This document shows positions 16,963 to 24,397 of a stretch of 35,291 nt of DNA, one piece after another. Source of the DNA: JAFGMC01 sp963540515 (lineage in GTDB: Bacteria > Pseudomonadota > Alphaproteobacteria > Rs-D84); contig CAUTNA010000008.1 of the NCBI GenBank assembly GCA_963540515.1, positions 1 through 35,291 on the forward strand, in the 5' to 3' direction. The first letter of the stretch is position 1; each line of letters opens with the position of its first letter. The translations under genes were made by a program, and so were the position numbers. The notes beneath the pieces were generated by a model, which saw only the letters and a list, made by a program, of their open reading frames with translations, was not told the DNA's origin and did not search any database.

Positions 16963-17406
16963 TTAAATAATTATTGTCTTTTTATCAAGATCTACTTTTG
17001 CACCAATAAAAGAAACCATTGTTTTAGAATCTATTTCAAGTATGTCCCCTGCCCCAAAATTATAAATAGCAGAAACTTTTCCTAAGATATTTTTATCTTT
17101 AATAACTTGCATTCCAATTAAGTCATCATAATAATATTCATTATTTGAAAGTTTTGGTAAATCTGTTTTATTTATAAAAAGTTGTTTGTTTTTTAATTTT
17201 TCTGCTTCTGTTCTGTCCTGTATAGATTTAGAACTGCAGACTATAAGACTGTTTGAAATTTTTCTGATATATTTTAAATCAAAATCTAAAATTTTTAAAT
17301 TTTTAAAGTCTTCAGGTTTAGATGTATATGTTAAAACTCTGAATTCTCCTTTTAATCCCTGAGGAGCAACAATTTTACCAACTAAAATTTTATTTTTTTC
17401 TTCCAT
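16963..17406 (-). CDS. rimM: Ribosome maturation factor RimM
   Basis: Assists 30S maturation with S19. The N-terminal barrel begins KILVGKIVAPQGLKGEFRV and the PRC-barrel domain lies near NEYYYDDLIGMQVI. The start used here (ATG at 17404-17406, 147 aa) is 12 codons inside the longest frame. It is preferred because the upstream TTG is part of a TTGAAA -35 element, and the family usually begins just before the ILVGKI segment. In many bacteria rpsP comes first in this operon; here it is missing, and rimM leads the unit with trmD, rplS, DUF2155 and a membrane protein. Confidence 0.92.
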   Translation of the reverse strand: MEEKNKILVGKIVAPQGLKGEFRVLTYTSKPEDFKNLKILDFDLKYIRKISNSLIVCSSKSIQDRTEAEKLKNKQLFINKTDLPKLSNNEYYYDDLIGMQVIKDKNILGKVSAIYNFGAGDILEIDSKTMVSFIGAKVDLDKKTIII

Positions 17407-17413
17407 CTTATGA

Positions 17414-17442
17414 ATACTAGCACTGTTATTTTTATCTTTCAA
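17414..17442 (-). promoter_or_regulatory. rimM operon promoter, predicted leaderless
   Basis: On the minus strand TTGAAA (17437-17442) and TAGTAT (17414-17419, preceded by TGC as in an extended -10) are 17 bases apart. The rimM ATG follows after 7 bases. The same TTGAAA-17-TAGTAT pair stands before the tRNA at 31322, which supports it as a real promoter form in this organism. Confidence 0.65.
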
Positions 17443-17447
17443 TCTGT

Positions 17448-17465
17448 AATACTAAATTTAGTATT
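17448..17465. promoter_or_regulatory. 18-base perfect palindrome between rimM and cysS promoters
   Basis: AATACTAAATTTAGTATT is a perfect inverted repeat. It lies 5 bases upstream of the rimM -35 box and 4 bases before the cysS -35, so one dimeric regulator could reach both divergent promoters. No known operator matches it. It could also be chance in such AT-rich sequence. Confidence 0.35.
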
Positions 17466-17469
17466 GATA

Positions 17470-17499
17470 TTGAAATCCTTTTAGTTCTATATTTATACA
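17470..17499 (+). promoter_or_regulatory. Probable cysS promoter
   Basis: TTGAAA (17470-17475) and TATACA (17494-17499) are 18 bases apart. A start near 17507 would leave a leader of about 12 bases, enough for the AAAGG ribosome-binding site before the ATG at 17519. Confidence 0.5.
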
Positions 17500-17518
17500 A
17501 AATTCAAAGGTAAAGGAA

Positions 17519-18925
17519 ATGTTGAAAATATACAATGTTTTATCACATAAAAAAGAAGAATTTAAACCGATAGATCCTGATTGTGTTCGTATGTATGCTT
17601 GTGGACTTACTGTTTCTTCTGATGCGCATATTGGACATGCTTATCAAGGAGTTGTTTTTGATATGATAGCAAAGTACCTTGAATACAAAGGATACAAGGT
17701 AAAATATGTTAAAAATTATACTGATGTAGATGATAAAATTATAAATAACGCATCTAAAGCAGCCAGAGATCCAATTGAATATGCAAATTATTATGTTGAA
17801 AAAACAGAAAAAGAAATGAAACAGATTGGAAACACAAAACCAATTACTCCAAGGGTTACAGAAAATATACCTCAAATAATAGATTTTATAAAAAAATTAA
17901 TTGAAAAAGATGTTGCTTATTCTACAGAAAATGGAGATGTTTATTTTAAAGTAAAATCTTTTAAAGATTATGGAAAGTTATCAAGAATTAAATTAGAAGA
18001 AAATGAAGTTGGTGTTCGTAAAGAATTAGAGCCTGGTAAAATAGATTCTGCTGATTTTGCCTTATGGAAGTCTGCAAAATCTGGTGAAATTTTCTGGAAT
18101 TCTCCTTGGGGAAAAGGACGACCAGGTTGGCATATAGAGTGCTCGGCTATGAATTTAAATATTTTAGGAGAACAAATTGATATTCATGGTGGTGGGAGAG
18201 ATTTAATATTTCCTCATCACGAAAATGAAATTGCTCAAACAGAGTCTTTAACTGGTAAAAAGTTTGCTAATTTTTGGGTTCATTGCGGACTTGTTAAAAT
18301 AAATGGTCAAAAAATGAGTAAATCACTTGGAAATGGTATAACCGCACAAGAGATTATTGAAAAATATGATATGGATACAATCAGGCTTGCTATGTTTAGA
18401 AATTTATATTCATCAGATATAAATGTAACAGATGATTTTTTTAATATGTCTGCTTTGTATGTTTATACAGTTTATTCAACTCTCATAAAATTAAAAAATC
18501 CTGAAGAAATTGATATAACAAAAACAAATAAACTTATATCAGGTATAGTTGAAGAATTTCAAAAAGAAATGGATGATAATTTTAATACACCAAATGCATT
18601 AAAGAACTTAATTAGAAGTTTAAAAGATTTAGAAAATGAAAAAAATATAGATGTTAAGAAAGTATCTAATGAAATATTGAATTTATTTAAAGTCTTTAAT
18701 TTGTTTCAAAGAGATGCTTTTGACTATGTATCAAATGTAAGATCAAAAGTTTTGAAAGAAAACAATATAACAGAACTTGATATTTTAGAAAAAATTAAAG
18801 AAAGACAAAAATATAAGGAAGAAAAGAATTTTGAAAAGGCAGATTTAATAAGAAAAGAATTATTTGATAAAAATATAATTTTAAAAGACTCTAATGACGG
18901 AACATCTTGGGATATTGTATTATAA
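17519..18925 (+). CDS. cysS: Cysteinyl-tRNA synthetase
   Basis: Charges tRNA-Cys. Class I motifs are HIGH (residues 37-40) and KMSKS (265-269). The zinc site is visible as C28 in YACGLT, the cysteine in HIECSAMNL, and HHENE. CGLTVSSDAHIGHA differs slightly from the usual CGPTVYDxAHIGHA. At 468 aa it is complete, with the C-terminal tRNA-binding region (KERQKYKEEKNFEKADLIR) intact. An AAAGG site precedes the ATG. Confidence 0.97.
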   Translation: MLKIYNVLSHKKEEFKPIDPDCVRMYACGLTVSSDAHIGHAYQGVVFDMIAKYLEYKGYKVKYVKNYTDVDDKIINNASKAARDPIEYANYYVEKTEKEMKQIGNTKPITPRVTENIPQIIDFIKKLIEKDVAYSTENGDVYFKVKSFKDYGKLSRIKLEENEVGVRKELEPGKIDSADFALWKSAKSGEIFWNSPWGKGRPGWHIECSAMNLNILGEQIDIHGGGRDLIFPHHENEIAQTESLTGKKFANFWVHCGLVKINGQKMSKSLGNGITAQEIIEKYDMDTIRLAMFRNLYSSDINVTDDFFNMSALYVYTVYSTLIKLKNPEEIDITKTNKLISGIVEEFQKEMDDNFNTPNALKNLIRSLKDLENEKNIDVKKVSNEILNLFKVFNLFQRDAFDYVSNVRSKVLKENNITELDILEKIKERQKYKEEKNFEKADLIRKELFDKNIILKDSNDGTSWDIVL

Positions 18926-18983
18926 AATTATTTAGTATATTTTTTTATCATTTTATAAAAAATATTGATTTTGTTTTATTTTC

Positions 18984-19063
18984 TTAATAGAATGAATGGA
19001 GTGAGTAATCAGAACTGATTAATTTGTATGCTTTTGGTCATACAAAGATAAGGATTCTGTTAA
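18984..19063 (+). ncRNA. Candidate structured leader of rpsD (three-way junction)
   Basis: A closing stem pairs TTAATAGAAT (18984-18993) with ATTCTGTTAA (19054-19063): 10 pairs, one of them G-U. Inside it lie two hairpins. TAATCAG and CTGATTA (19006-19021) form a 16-base inverted repeat with a 2-base centre. TTTGTATG (19023-19030) pairs with CATACAAA (19039-19046) around an 8-base loop. The purine-rich links GAATGGAGTGAG and GATAAGG remain single-stranded. No T-run follows, so it is not a terminator. It ends 36 bases before the rpsD ATG, where an S4 autoregulatory leader would be expected. I know of no matching named family. Confidence 0.45.
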
Positions 19064-19099
19064 ATGCTTGCACAATATTAAAAACCAAAAGGATAAAGT

Positions 19100-19732
19100 A
19101 TGGCACGTTTAGGTGCAAAAAGAAGTACTCGTAAATTAAAGATTGCCCGCAGACTTGGGGTTAATCTTTGGGGACAAGCAAAATCTCCATTCAATAAAAG
19201 AAAATATAAACCTGGTCAACATGGTCCAACAAGTCGTGGAGTTAGCCAATCTGATTATGCAAAACAGATGCGTGCAAAGCAGACTTTAAAAGGATATTAT
19301 GGAAATATAGGCGAGAAAAAATTCCACGCATATTATGCAGAAGCTGCAAATATGAAAGGAGATACTCCGAATAATTTAATTGGACTTTTAGAAAGAAGGC
19401 TTGATGCAGTAGTTTATAGATCAAAATTTGCTCCAACAGTATTCAGTGCAAGACAATTGGTAAGCCATGGTCATATTTTTGTAAATGGTAAAAAAGTTAA
19501 AGTTGCATCTTACCGTGTTAAAGTCGGTGATGTTATAACTGTTGGTGAAAAAGCAAAACAGATGCCTCTTGTAGTATTAGCAGTTGAATCTGGTGAACGC
19601 AATTTCCCAGATTATATATCAGTAGACAGTAATAATTTTGTTGCAACATACAATCGTATACCTTCTTTTGAAGATGTACCTTACCCTGTTATTATGTCTC
19701 CAGAGCTGGTTGTTGAATTCTACTCAAGATAA
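19100..19732 (+). CDS. rpsD: 30S ribosomal protein S4
   Basis: Primary 16S rRNA-binding assembly protein. The 210-aa product has the S4 N-terminal domain (KSPFNKRKYKPGQHG, then QTLKGYYGNIGEKKF) and an S4 RNA-binding domain at LERRLDAVVYRSKFAPTV and SARQLVSHGHIFVNGKKV. It is encoded alone, outside the alpha operon, between a structured leader and an intrinsic terminator. An AAAAGGA site precedes the ATG. Confidence 0.98.
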   Translation: MARLGAKRSTRKLKIARRLGVNLWGQAKSPFNKRKYKPGQHGPTSRGVSQSDYAKQMRAKQTLKGYYGNIGEKKFHAYYAEAANMKGDTPNNLIGLLERRLDAVVYRSKFAPTVFSARQLVSHGHIFVNGKKVKVASYRVKVGDVITVGEKAKQMPLVVLAVESGERNFPDYISVDSNNFVATYNRIPSFEDVPYPVIMSPELVVEFYSR

Positions 19733-19733
19733 T

Positions 19734-19761
19734 AAAAGGGCTGCAAATGCAGCCTTTTTTT
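19734..19761 (+). terminator. Intrinsic terminator of rpsD
   Basis: GGCTGC (19739-19744) pairs with GCAGCC (19749-19754) around AAAT, extended by flanking A/T pairs, and is followed by seven T residues. It sits just after the rpsD stop. This is the clearest GC-rich hairpin in the window. Confidence 0.92.
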
Positions 19762-19852
19762 ATTTGTATTTAGCGGGAAACTTTTATTTCAAATTATATA
19801 TAGAGGTATCGTTATTTCTAATAAAAAACTATTAAAGATAATAAAAAAATGG

Positions 19853-19858
19853 TATAAT
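19853..19858 (+). promoter_or_regulatory. TATAAT -10 box of the 341-aa gene
   Basis: A perfect TATAAT lies 31 bases before the ATG at 19890, with an AGGGGG ribosome-binding site between. A matching -35 is poor (TATTAA at 17 bases). The gene therefore has its own promoter after the rpsD terminator. Confidence 0.5.
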
Positions 19859-19889
19859 CGTACACTAAAAATATTAGGGGGTAATTATT

Positions 19890-20915
19890 ATGAATTATAA
19901 AGATATAAAGAAGCTAGAAAAATTGCGTGTAGGATTTAATAAATTATTAAATGGAGAATATGATTCTAGTAAGTTATCTAGTATACAAAAGTTTTCTATA
20001 TATAAAGAATATATAAATGAAAATATTGATACTTTGTATAGAATTATGTTCGAAGATTCAATTGTTACAAATTTTAATAGAACTTATGATATAATGGAAG
20101 GTGTTCATGATACTTTAGTTTTTAGAGAAATTTCCAAATTAAAAAAAACTGATTTAGAATATGTTAAAAGGACTAATGAATTTGATTTAAATTTAGATAA
20201 TATTAAATCTATGTCTCTTACACTTGATCAAGTTTTTGATTTACATAAAAAGTTGGAAAAAGTTAAAAATTTATTATCAGAATTACGAGATTGTTATTCC
20301 ACTGAATTTATGGATAAAATAAATGCTTCTTGGTTTAATGATTTTTGTACACATTTACGAATAGAAGCAGGTTCAGGAATTATAAATAGTTTATTTGAAG
20401 AAATTTTAATGATAAAAAATTATGCTGAAGAACCAAATGCTGATAAAAAGATCGATATAATAAAAGGAAAAATAAAAGATTTTTTAAATAATTATAGTAA
20501 ATTATATATTTATGGAGATGTTAAGAAAAATCCTGATGCGAGTGATTATAAGATGTATTATACCAAAGATGATAAGAAATTTGAATGGGCTATGTCTAAT
20601 GGAAACTTTTTTGATAGTATTCATACTGAGAAATTAGTAGAATATAGTGAAGATAGGATTAAGAAATGTCAAGAATATGGTATTTCTGTAGATGATTTAA
20701 ATAAGCTAATTGAAGAATTAAAGGAAACAGATAAAAATAGAATTGAAGATATTGAAAACAATAAAAAAAATACAGAAGAAAATTCTTTTTCAAGAGCAAC
20801 AGATACTTTATTAAAATTAGTAAAATCAATATCAATAGATCCTAAAGATCTTAAAAAGAAAATTAATCCAAAAAATGAAACTTATAAATCCAAAGATTTT
20901 GAAAAAGATTTTTGA
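19890..20915 (+). CDS. Orphan 341-aa cytoplasmic protein
   Basis: Not recognised. The product has no signal peptide or membrane helix, is rich in lysine, aspartate and asparagine, and appears mostly alpha-helical, with likely coiled-coil stretches (for example LDQVFDLHKKLEKVKN and DDLNKLIEELKETDKN). The C-terminal 60 residues are highly charged and probably disordered. A strong AGGGGG ribosome-binding site and a TATAAT box show that it is an expressed unit of its own. It sits between a terminator and a convergent recN, so the neighbours say little. Codon use looks like the host's. Confidence 0.6.
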   Translation: MNYKDIKKLEKLRVGFNKLLNGEYDSSKLSSIQKFSIYKEYINENIDTLYRIMFEDSIVTNFNRTYDIMEGVHDTLVFREISKLKKTDLEYVKRTNEFDLNLDNIKSMSLTLDQVFDLHKKLEKVKNLLSELRDCYSTEFMDKINASWFNDFCTHLRIEAGSGIINSLFEEILMIKNYAEEPNADKKIDIIKGKIKDFLNNYSKLYIYGDVKKNPDASDYKMYYTKDDKKFEWAMSNGNFFDSIHTEKLVEYSEDRIKKCQEYGISVDDLNKLIEELKETDKNRIEDIENNKKNTEENSFSRATDTLLKLVKSISIDPKDLKKKINPKNETYKSKDFEKDF

Positions 20916-20956
20916 TTAAAATAATTTATTGATTTAAATCAATAAATTATTTTAAT
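20915..20956. terminator. 42-base perfect AT palindrome, probable bidirectional terminator
   Basis: Bases 20915-20956 form an uninterrupted inverted repeat containing only two G/C positions (ATTGATTT mirrored by AAATCAAT at the centre). It overlaps the stop codons of both the 341-aa gene and recN, which converge here. A and T runs flank the stem on either strand, as expected for a shared terminator, though so AT-rich a stem is weak thermodynamically. Confidence 0.55.
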
Positions 20957-22598
20957 TATTATTCTTTATAAGAGTTTTTGCAGTTTCTATTGCCTGCTGT
21001 GTTATTTTTTCTCCGCTTATGATTCTTGCAATCTCTTCGAGTCTTTCTTTATTATCTATTTCAAATACTATTGTTTTTGTATTATTCTCTTCAATTTTCT
21101 TTTCAATTTTAAAATGTTTATCTGCAAACCCAGCAACTTGGGCAGAATGAGTAATAACAATTACTTGTCCAGCTTTTGATAATCTTTCCAGTCTTTGTCC
21201 TACACTGCTTGCAACTGCCCCACTTATTCCTGTATCAACCTCATCAAAAACAAATATTTTATTTTCCGTATTAAATATAACACTTAAAATAAGCATCAGT
21301 CTTGAAAGTTCACCACCAGAAGCAGTTTTATGAAGTGGTGAAAATGGTGAGCCTGGATTCATTTTTACCATAAATATAATTTCATCGTTTCCCAAAGTAC
21401 TATTTTGAGATTGTTTTATATCTATTTTAAAATCTGCTTGAGATAACTTTAAATCTGGTAATTCATTTAAAATTTTATCTCTTAATTTTTCTGATAAGGC
21501 AATACGCAACTGTGTTAATTGTTTAGATATCCCCAAATACTCTTGTTCCTTATCTTTTACTTGTTTAGATAATTTCTTTATCTCTTCATCTAAATTATTA
21601 ATTTGATTAAATTCTTTAATCATATCTTGTAATTTTTGAGGTATTTCATCTGATGATATTTTATATTTTCTGGATATTGATCTTATTGTAAATAATCTCT
21701 CTTCTATTTTATCTATATCTATTTTGTCTATTGTTTTAGGTCTTATATTCTCTATAATTTCTGATAAACTGCCACCTATTTCATATAATTTATCAATTGA
21801 ATTTTGATATGGGTTTGGGCTTATTTTAATTCTTTCTAAATTTCTGGCAGCTGAATAAGCAGAATCTTCAAATTTATATGATTCAAGAATTTTTAAAGTA
21901 TTTTCTAAAATTTCAGTATTTTTTTCTAAATTTATATTTTGATTATGTTTATCTGTAAGATTGCTTTCTTCCCCTTTTTGTATATTTAAATTTTCTAATT
22001 CTTTTATAGAATATTCTAAGAAGTCTTTTTCTTGGCTTGATTTAAAACTTAAGTCCTCTAATTCTTTAAGTTGCTTTTGAACTGTGTGTAATTCTTTGTA
22101 AGAATTTGCAACATTTTCAAGAACATCTTTATAATTATTATTTGAATTTTTACCAAACTCATCTAAGTATTTAATATTAAGAGATGGATCTAATAAAGAA
22201 TGATTTTCAAATTGTCCATGAACTTCTATTAAATTATCTCCAACAAGCTTTAAAGTTTTTAGAGATACTGGAATATCATTGATAAAAGATTTTGTTTTGC
22301 CATCTTTTGAAATTATTCTTCTTAAAATTAAAGTACTGAAATCATCAATAGCATTTTCATTTAATATATTTTTTATAAAATCTGGTACATTATCAAATTC
22401 TGCAATAACTTGTGCTGTATCATTTCCTGATCTTATAAGTGAAGTATCTGTTTTTCCACCAAGTGCTAAATTTAAAGCATCCATTAAAATACTTTTACCT
22501 GCACCTGTTTCTCCAGTTAAAATATTTAAGCCTTTTGAAAAAGAAATAGATAATTTTTCAATTAATACAATATTAGAAATATAAAGATTTGTTAACAT
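20952..22598 (-). CDS. recN: DNA repair protein RecN
   Basis: An SMC-like ATPase that acts in double-strand-break repair. Walker A is GETGAGKS (residues 29-36), with a long central coiled coil (about 150-370). The signature region is TASGGELSRLMLILSVI, and Walker B is KIFVFDEVDTGISG. The usual start is ATG at 22596-22598, giving 548 aa. A TATAAT box ends 6 bases before it and leaves no room for a ribosome-binding site, so the mRNA is predicted leaderless. A TTG 15 bases further upstream is less likely. Confidence 0.96.
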   Translation of the reverse strand: MLTNLYISNIVLIEKLSISFSKGLNILTGETGAGKSILMDALNLALGGKTDTSLIRSGNDTAQVIAEFDNVPDFIKNILNENAIDDFSTLILRRIISKDGKTKSFINDIPVSLKTLKLVGDNLIEVHGQFENHSLLDPSLNIKYLDEFGKNSNNNYKDVLENVANSYKELHTVQKQLKELEDLSFKSSQEKDFLEYSIKELENLNIQKGEESNLTDKHNQNINLEKNTEILENTLKILESYKFEDSAYSAARNLERIKISPNPYQNSIDKLYEIGGSLSEIIENIRPKTIDKIDIDKIEERLFTIRSISRKYKISSDEIPQKLQDMIKEFNQINNLDEEIKKLSKQVKDKEQEYLGISKQLTQLRIALSEKLRDKILNELPDLKLSQADFKIDIKQSQNSTLGNDEIIFMVKMNPGSPFSPLHKTASGGELSRLMLILSVIFNTENKIFVFDEVDTGISGAVASSVGQRLERLSKAGQVIVITHSAQVAGFADKHFKIEKKIEENNTKTIVFEIDNKERLEEIARIISGEKITQQAIETAKTLIKNNN

Positions 22599-22604
22599 AA
22601 AGAA

Positions 22605-22633
22605 ATTATACAAAATGAATTTTTATTTTTAAA
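22605..22633 (-). promoter_or_regulatory. recN promoter, predicted leaderless
   Basis: On the minus strand a perfect TATAAT (22605-22610) is followed by TTCTTT and the recN ATG. TTTAAA (22628-22633) stands 17 bases upstream as a partial -35. No alphaproteobacterial LexA box (GTTC-N7-GTTC) is visible nearby. Confidence 0.55.
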
Positions 22634-22704
22634 GTCATTATTATATTATTGCTTTTTTATTTAGAAATTAGTAGGTTTGAGAAATTACTTTAAAGGAGTA
22701 TTTA

Positions 22705-23340
22705 ATGAAAAAAACTTTATTAACTTCAGTTTTATCGGTCTTGTCTGTTGCAAGTGCTAATGCAATTGATATTAATCCATATGTTTCTGCAAAATTTGGA
22801 TATTCAAGATTTTATTCTGAGAGATTTTTAACAAGACCTGCTGAAAGTGTAAATATTAATAAGGCTCAAACTTCTGAAGCTTTGTTAGGTGCTGGTGTAT
22901 CTTTTGGTGTTGATCCTTTTGCTTCAATTCGCTTAGAGGCTGAATATGTTTATTCTCATACACAATTGCAACAAATATTAATAGTATCATCTAATGATAT
23001 TGAACGTACAAGCTTATCAATACCTACTAATAAGTTTTTTGCTAATGCATACTTAGATTTAGGTGATAAATCTTTTGTTGTTAAACCTTATATTGGTTTT
23101 GGTGCAGGTATTGCAAATGGTTTTTTAAGAGAAGGCAATTTTGAAGAAAAGTTTAAAGGTTTTACTTGGATGGGAACACTTGGAGCAACTTACTCATTTA
23201 ATGATAATATATCAGTTGATTTAGGTGTAAGATATTCTCAAATGCGTGCAAAGAATATAAAATTTGGATCACCAATTGATGATGCAGAAATTACTATACA
23301 TCCATTAACTATATCTTTAGGTGCAAAATATAAATTTTAA
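22705..23340 (+). CDS. Outer-membrane beta-barrel protein
   Basis: A 211-aa surface protein. Residues 1-20 are a signal peptide cleaved after ANA; the mature part is a series of amphipathic strands ending in SLGAKYKF with a terminal phenylalanine. It resembles small eight-stranded barrels of the OMP_b-brl and rickettsial surface-antigen type. The stretch FANAYLDLG then VKPYIGFGAGIA mirrors the barrel at 7284, so the two look like paralogues. It has an AAAGGAG site and its own terminator, suggesting a well-expressed single gene. Ligand or pore function is unknown. Confidence 0.85.
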   Translation: MKKTLLTSVLSVLSVASANAIDINPYVSAKFGYSRFYSERFLTRPAESVNINKAQTSEALLGAGVSFGVDPFASIRLEAEYVYSHTQLQQILIVSSNDIERTSLSIPTNKFFANAYLDLGDKSFVVKPYIGFGAGIANGFLREGNFEEKFKGFTWMGTLGATYSFNDNISVDLGVRYSQMRAKNIKFGSPIDDAEITIHPLTISLGAKYKF

Positions 23341-23363
23341 TTAATTAGTTATATAATAAAAAC

Positions 23364-23390
23364 TAAAAAGGTGTTTTTTACACCTTTTTA
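23364..23390 (+). terminator. Intrinsic terminator after the 22705 barrel gene
   Basis: TAAAAAGGTGT (23364-23374) pairs perfectly with ACACCTTTTTA (23380-23390) around five T residues. The A and T ends of the stem provide a U-run in either direction. It follows the stop codon by 23 bases. Confidence 0.85.
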
Positions 23391-23414
23391 TTTATATTAT
23401 AAAGGTAAGATATA

Positions 23415-23615
23415 ATGAAAAATAAAATAGAAGATTCAAAATTATTGTTTACAATTGTTGTTGTAGTAATAATTTTTGATATGATTACAATCGGTTATGT
23501 AACGATGAAACCTCTTGTAGATTCATATGTTAAAAGTCTCTTTAAAAGTAAAACTGATTTAAAAAAAGATAATTATAAAGAAATATATTTACATGAATAT
23601 ACCAAAATTAGATAA
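23415..23615 (+). CDS. 66-aa single-helix membrane protein, unknown
   Basis: Not recognised. One hydrophobic helix (about residues 10-31, rich in V and I) separates a short charged N-terminus from a 35-residue lysine-rich tail. An AAAGGTAAG site before the ATG supports it as a real small gene. It lies downstream of a terminator and upstream of the opposing tRNA-Gly(GCC). Confidence 0.5.
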   Translation: MKNKIEDSKLLFTIVVVVIIFDMITIGYVTMKPLVDSYVKSLFKSKTDLKKDNYKEIYLHEYTKIR

Positions 23616-23632
23616 ATGGGAAATCATAAAAT

Positions 23633-23709
23633 TGGTGCGAGCAAAGGGGCTCGAACCCTCGACCTCAACCTTGGCAAGGTTGCGCTCTAGCCAACTGAGC
23701 TACGCTCGC
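23633..23709 (-). tRNA. tRNA-Gly(GCC), CCA encoded
   Basis: The minus strand folds as a full cloverleaf: acceptor GCGAGCG with TGCTCGC (first-to-last pairing with one G-U), D-arm with AGCTCAGTTGG, anticodon stem CAACC/GGTTG with loop TTGCCAA giving GCC, T-loop TTCGAGC, and encoded CCA. It reads GGC and GGU. Confidence 0.96.
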
Positions 23710-23718
23710 ACTTCGACT

Positions 23719-23747
23719 ATTCTATAAAAATTTAAATAATTATGCAA
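23719..23747 (-). promoter_or_regulatory. Promoter of tRNA-Gly(GCC)
   Basis: On the minus strand TTGCAT (23742-23747) and TAGAAT (23719-23724) are 17 bases apart, and the tRNA begins 9 bases after the -10 box. Confidence 0.6.
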
Positions 23748-23755
23748 GAATATTT

Positions 23756-24394
23756 TTATAGTTTAAAACCAGTTGCTAAAATAAACATTTCAACGGAATC
23801 TTTACGAGATGCATTTGGTTTTATATGATGAACTGATTTAAATAACTTTTTTATTTCTTTTAAAAGTTCATTTGTAGTGCCTCCTGTGAAAGATTTAGCC
23901 AGAAAAGTTCCACCCTCTTTTAAGTTATCTTTAGCAAAATCAAAAGCATACTCTAAAAGAGTCATTTGTCTTAAGTGATCTGTTTTCTGGTGTCCTATTG
24001 TATTTGGTGCCATATCAGAAATTATTAATTCTGCTTTATCACCTTTTAATTTTCCTTCAAGCCATAAAAGAGTACTATCAGATGTAAAATCACCTTTATA
24101 AAATTCTACATTTTCTATTGGAGTAATATCCAATAAATCTATGGCAAAGATTTTAGACTTTTTAAATTTTTTTGATATATATTCTGACCAACTGCCAGGT
24201 GCCGCTCCTAAATCAATAACAGTTTGTCCATTTTTTAAAATATTAAATTTTTCATCAATTTCTATTAGTTTATATACGGCTCTCGATCTGTATCCTTCTT
24301 TTTTTGCTTGTAAAACATAAGGATCAGCAAGCTGTCTTTTTATCCAACTTGCTGATGATTTTTTTTCAGCTATTTTTTTATTTAAAATTTTCAT
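23756..24394 (-). CDS. rlmE: 23S rRNA (uridine-2'-O)-methyltransferase RlmE
   Basis: Methylates the 2'-O of U2552 in the A-loop of 23S rRNA during 50S maturation. The K-D-K-E catalytic tetrad is visible as K42 (RAVYKL), D127 (SDMAP), K167 (AKSFTGG) and E202 (SVEMFI), with the SAM-binding loop VIDLGAAPGSWS (59-70). At 212 aa it is full length. It starts 3 bases after the stop of the SRP M-domain gene, so the two form an operon. Confidence 0.96.
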   Translation of the reverse strand: MKILNKKIAEKKSSASWIKRQLADPYVLQAKKEGYRSRAVYKLIEIDEKFNILKNGQTVIDLGAAPGSWSEYISKKFKKSKIFAIDLLDITPIENVEFYKGDFTSDSTLLWLEGKLKGDKAELIISDMAPNTIGHQKTDHLRQMTLLEYAFDFAKDNLKEGGTFLAKSFTGGTTNELLKEIKKLFKSVHHIKPNASRKDSVEMFILATGFKL

Positions 24395-24397
24395 TCT

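Noticed and set aside
17407..17442. Extended TTG start for rimM adding 12 residues
   Set aside because: The TTG belongs to a TTGAAA -35 element correctly spaced from a -10 box, and the family normally begins near the inner ATG.
18984..19063. The rpsD leader fold as 4.5S RNA, tmRNA or a known riboswitch
   Set aside because: It lacks the GGAAGC-type tetraloop region of 4.5S RNA, any tRNA-like ends, and any riboswitch core I can recall.
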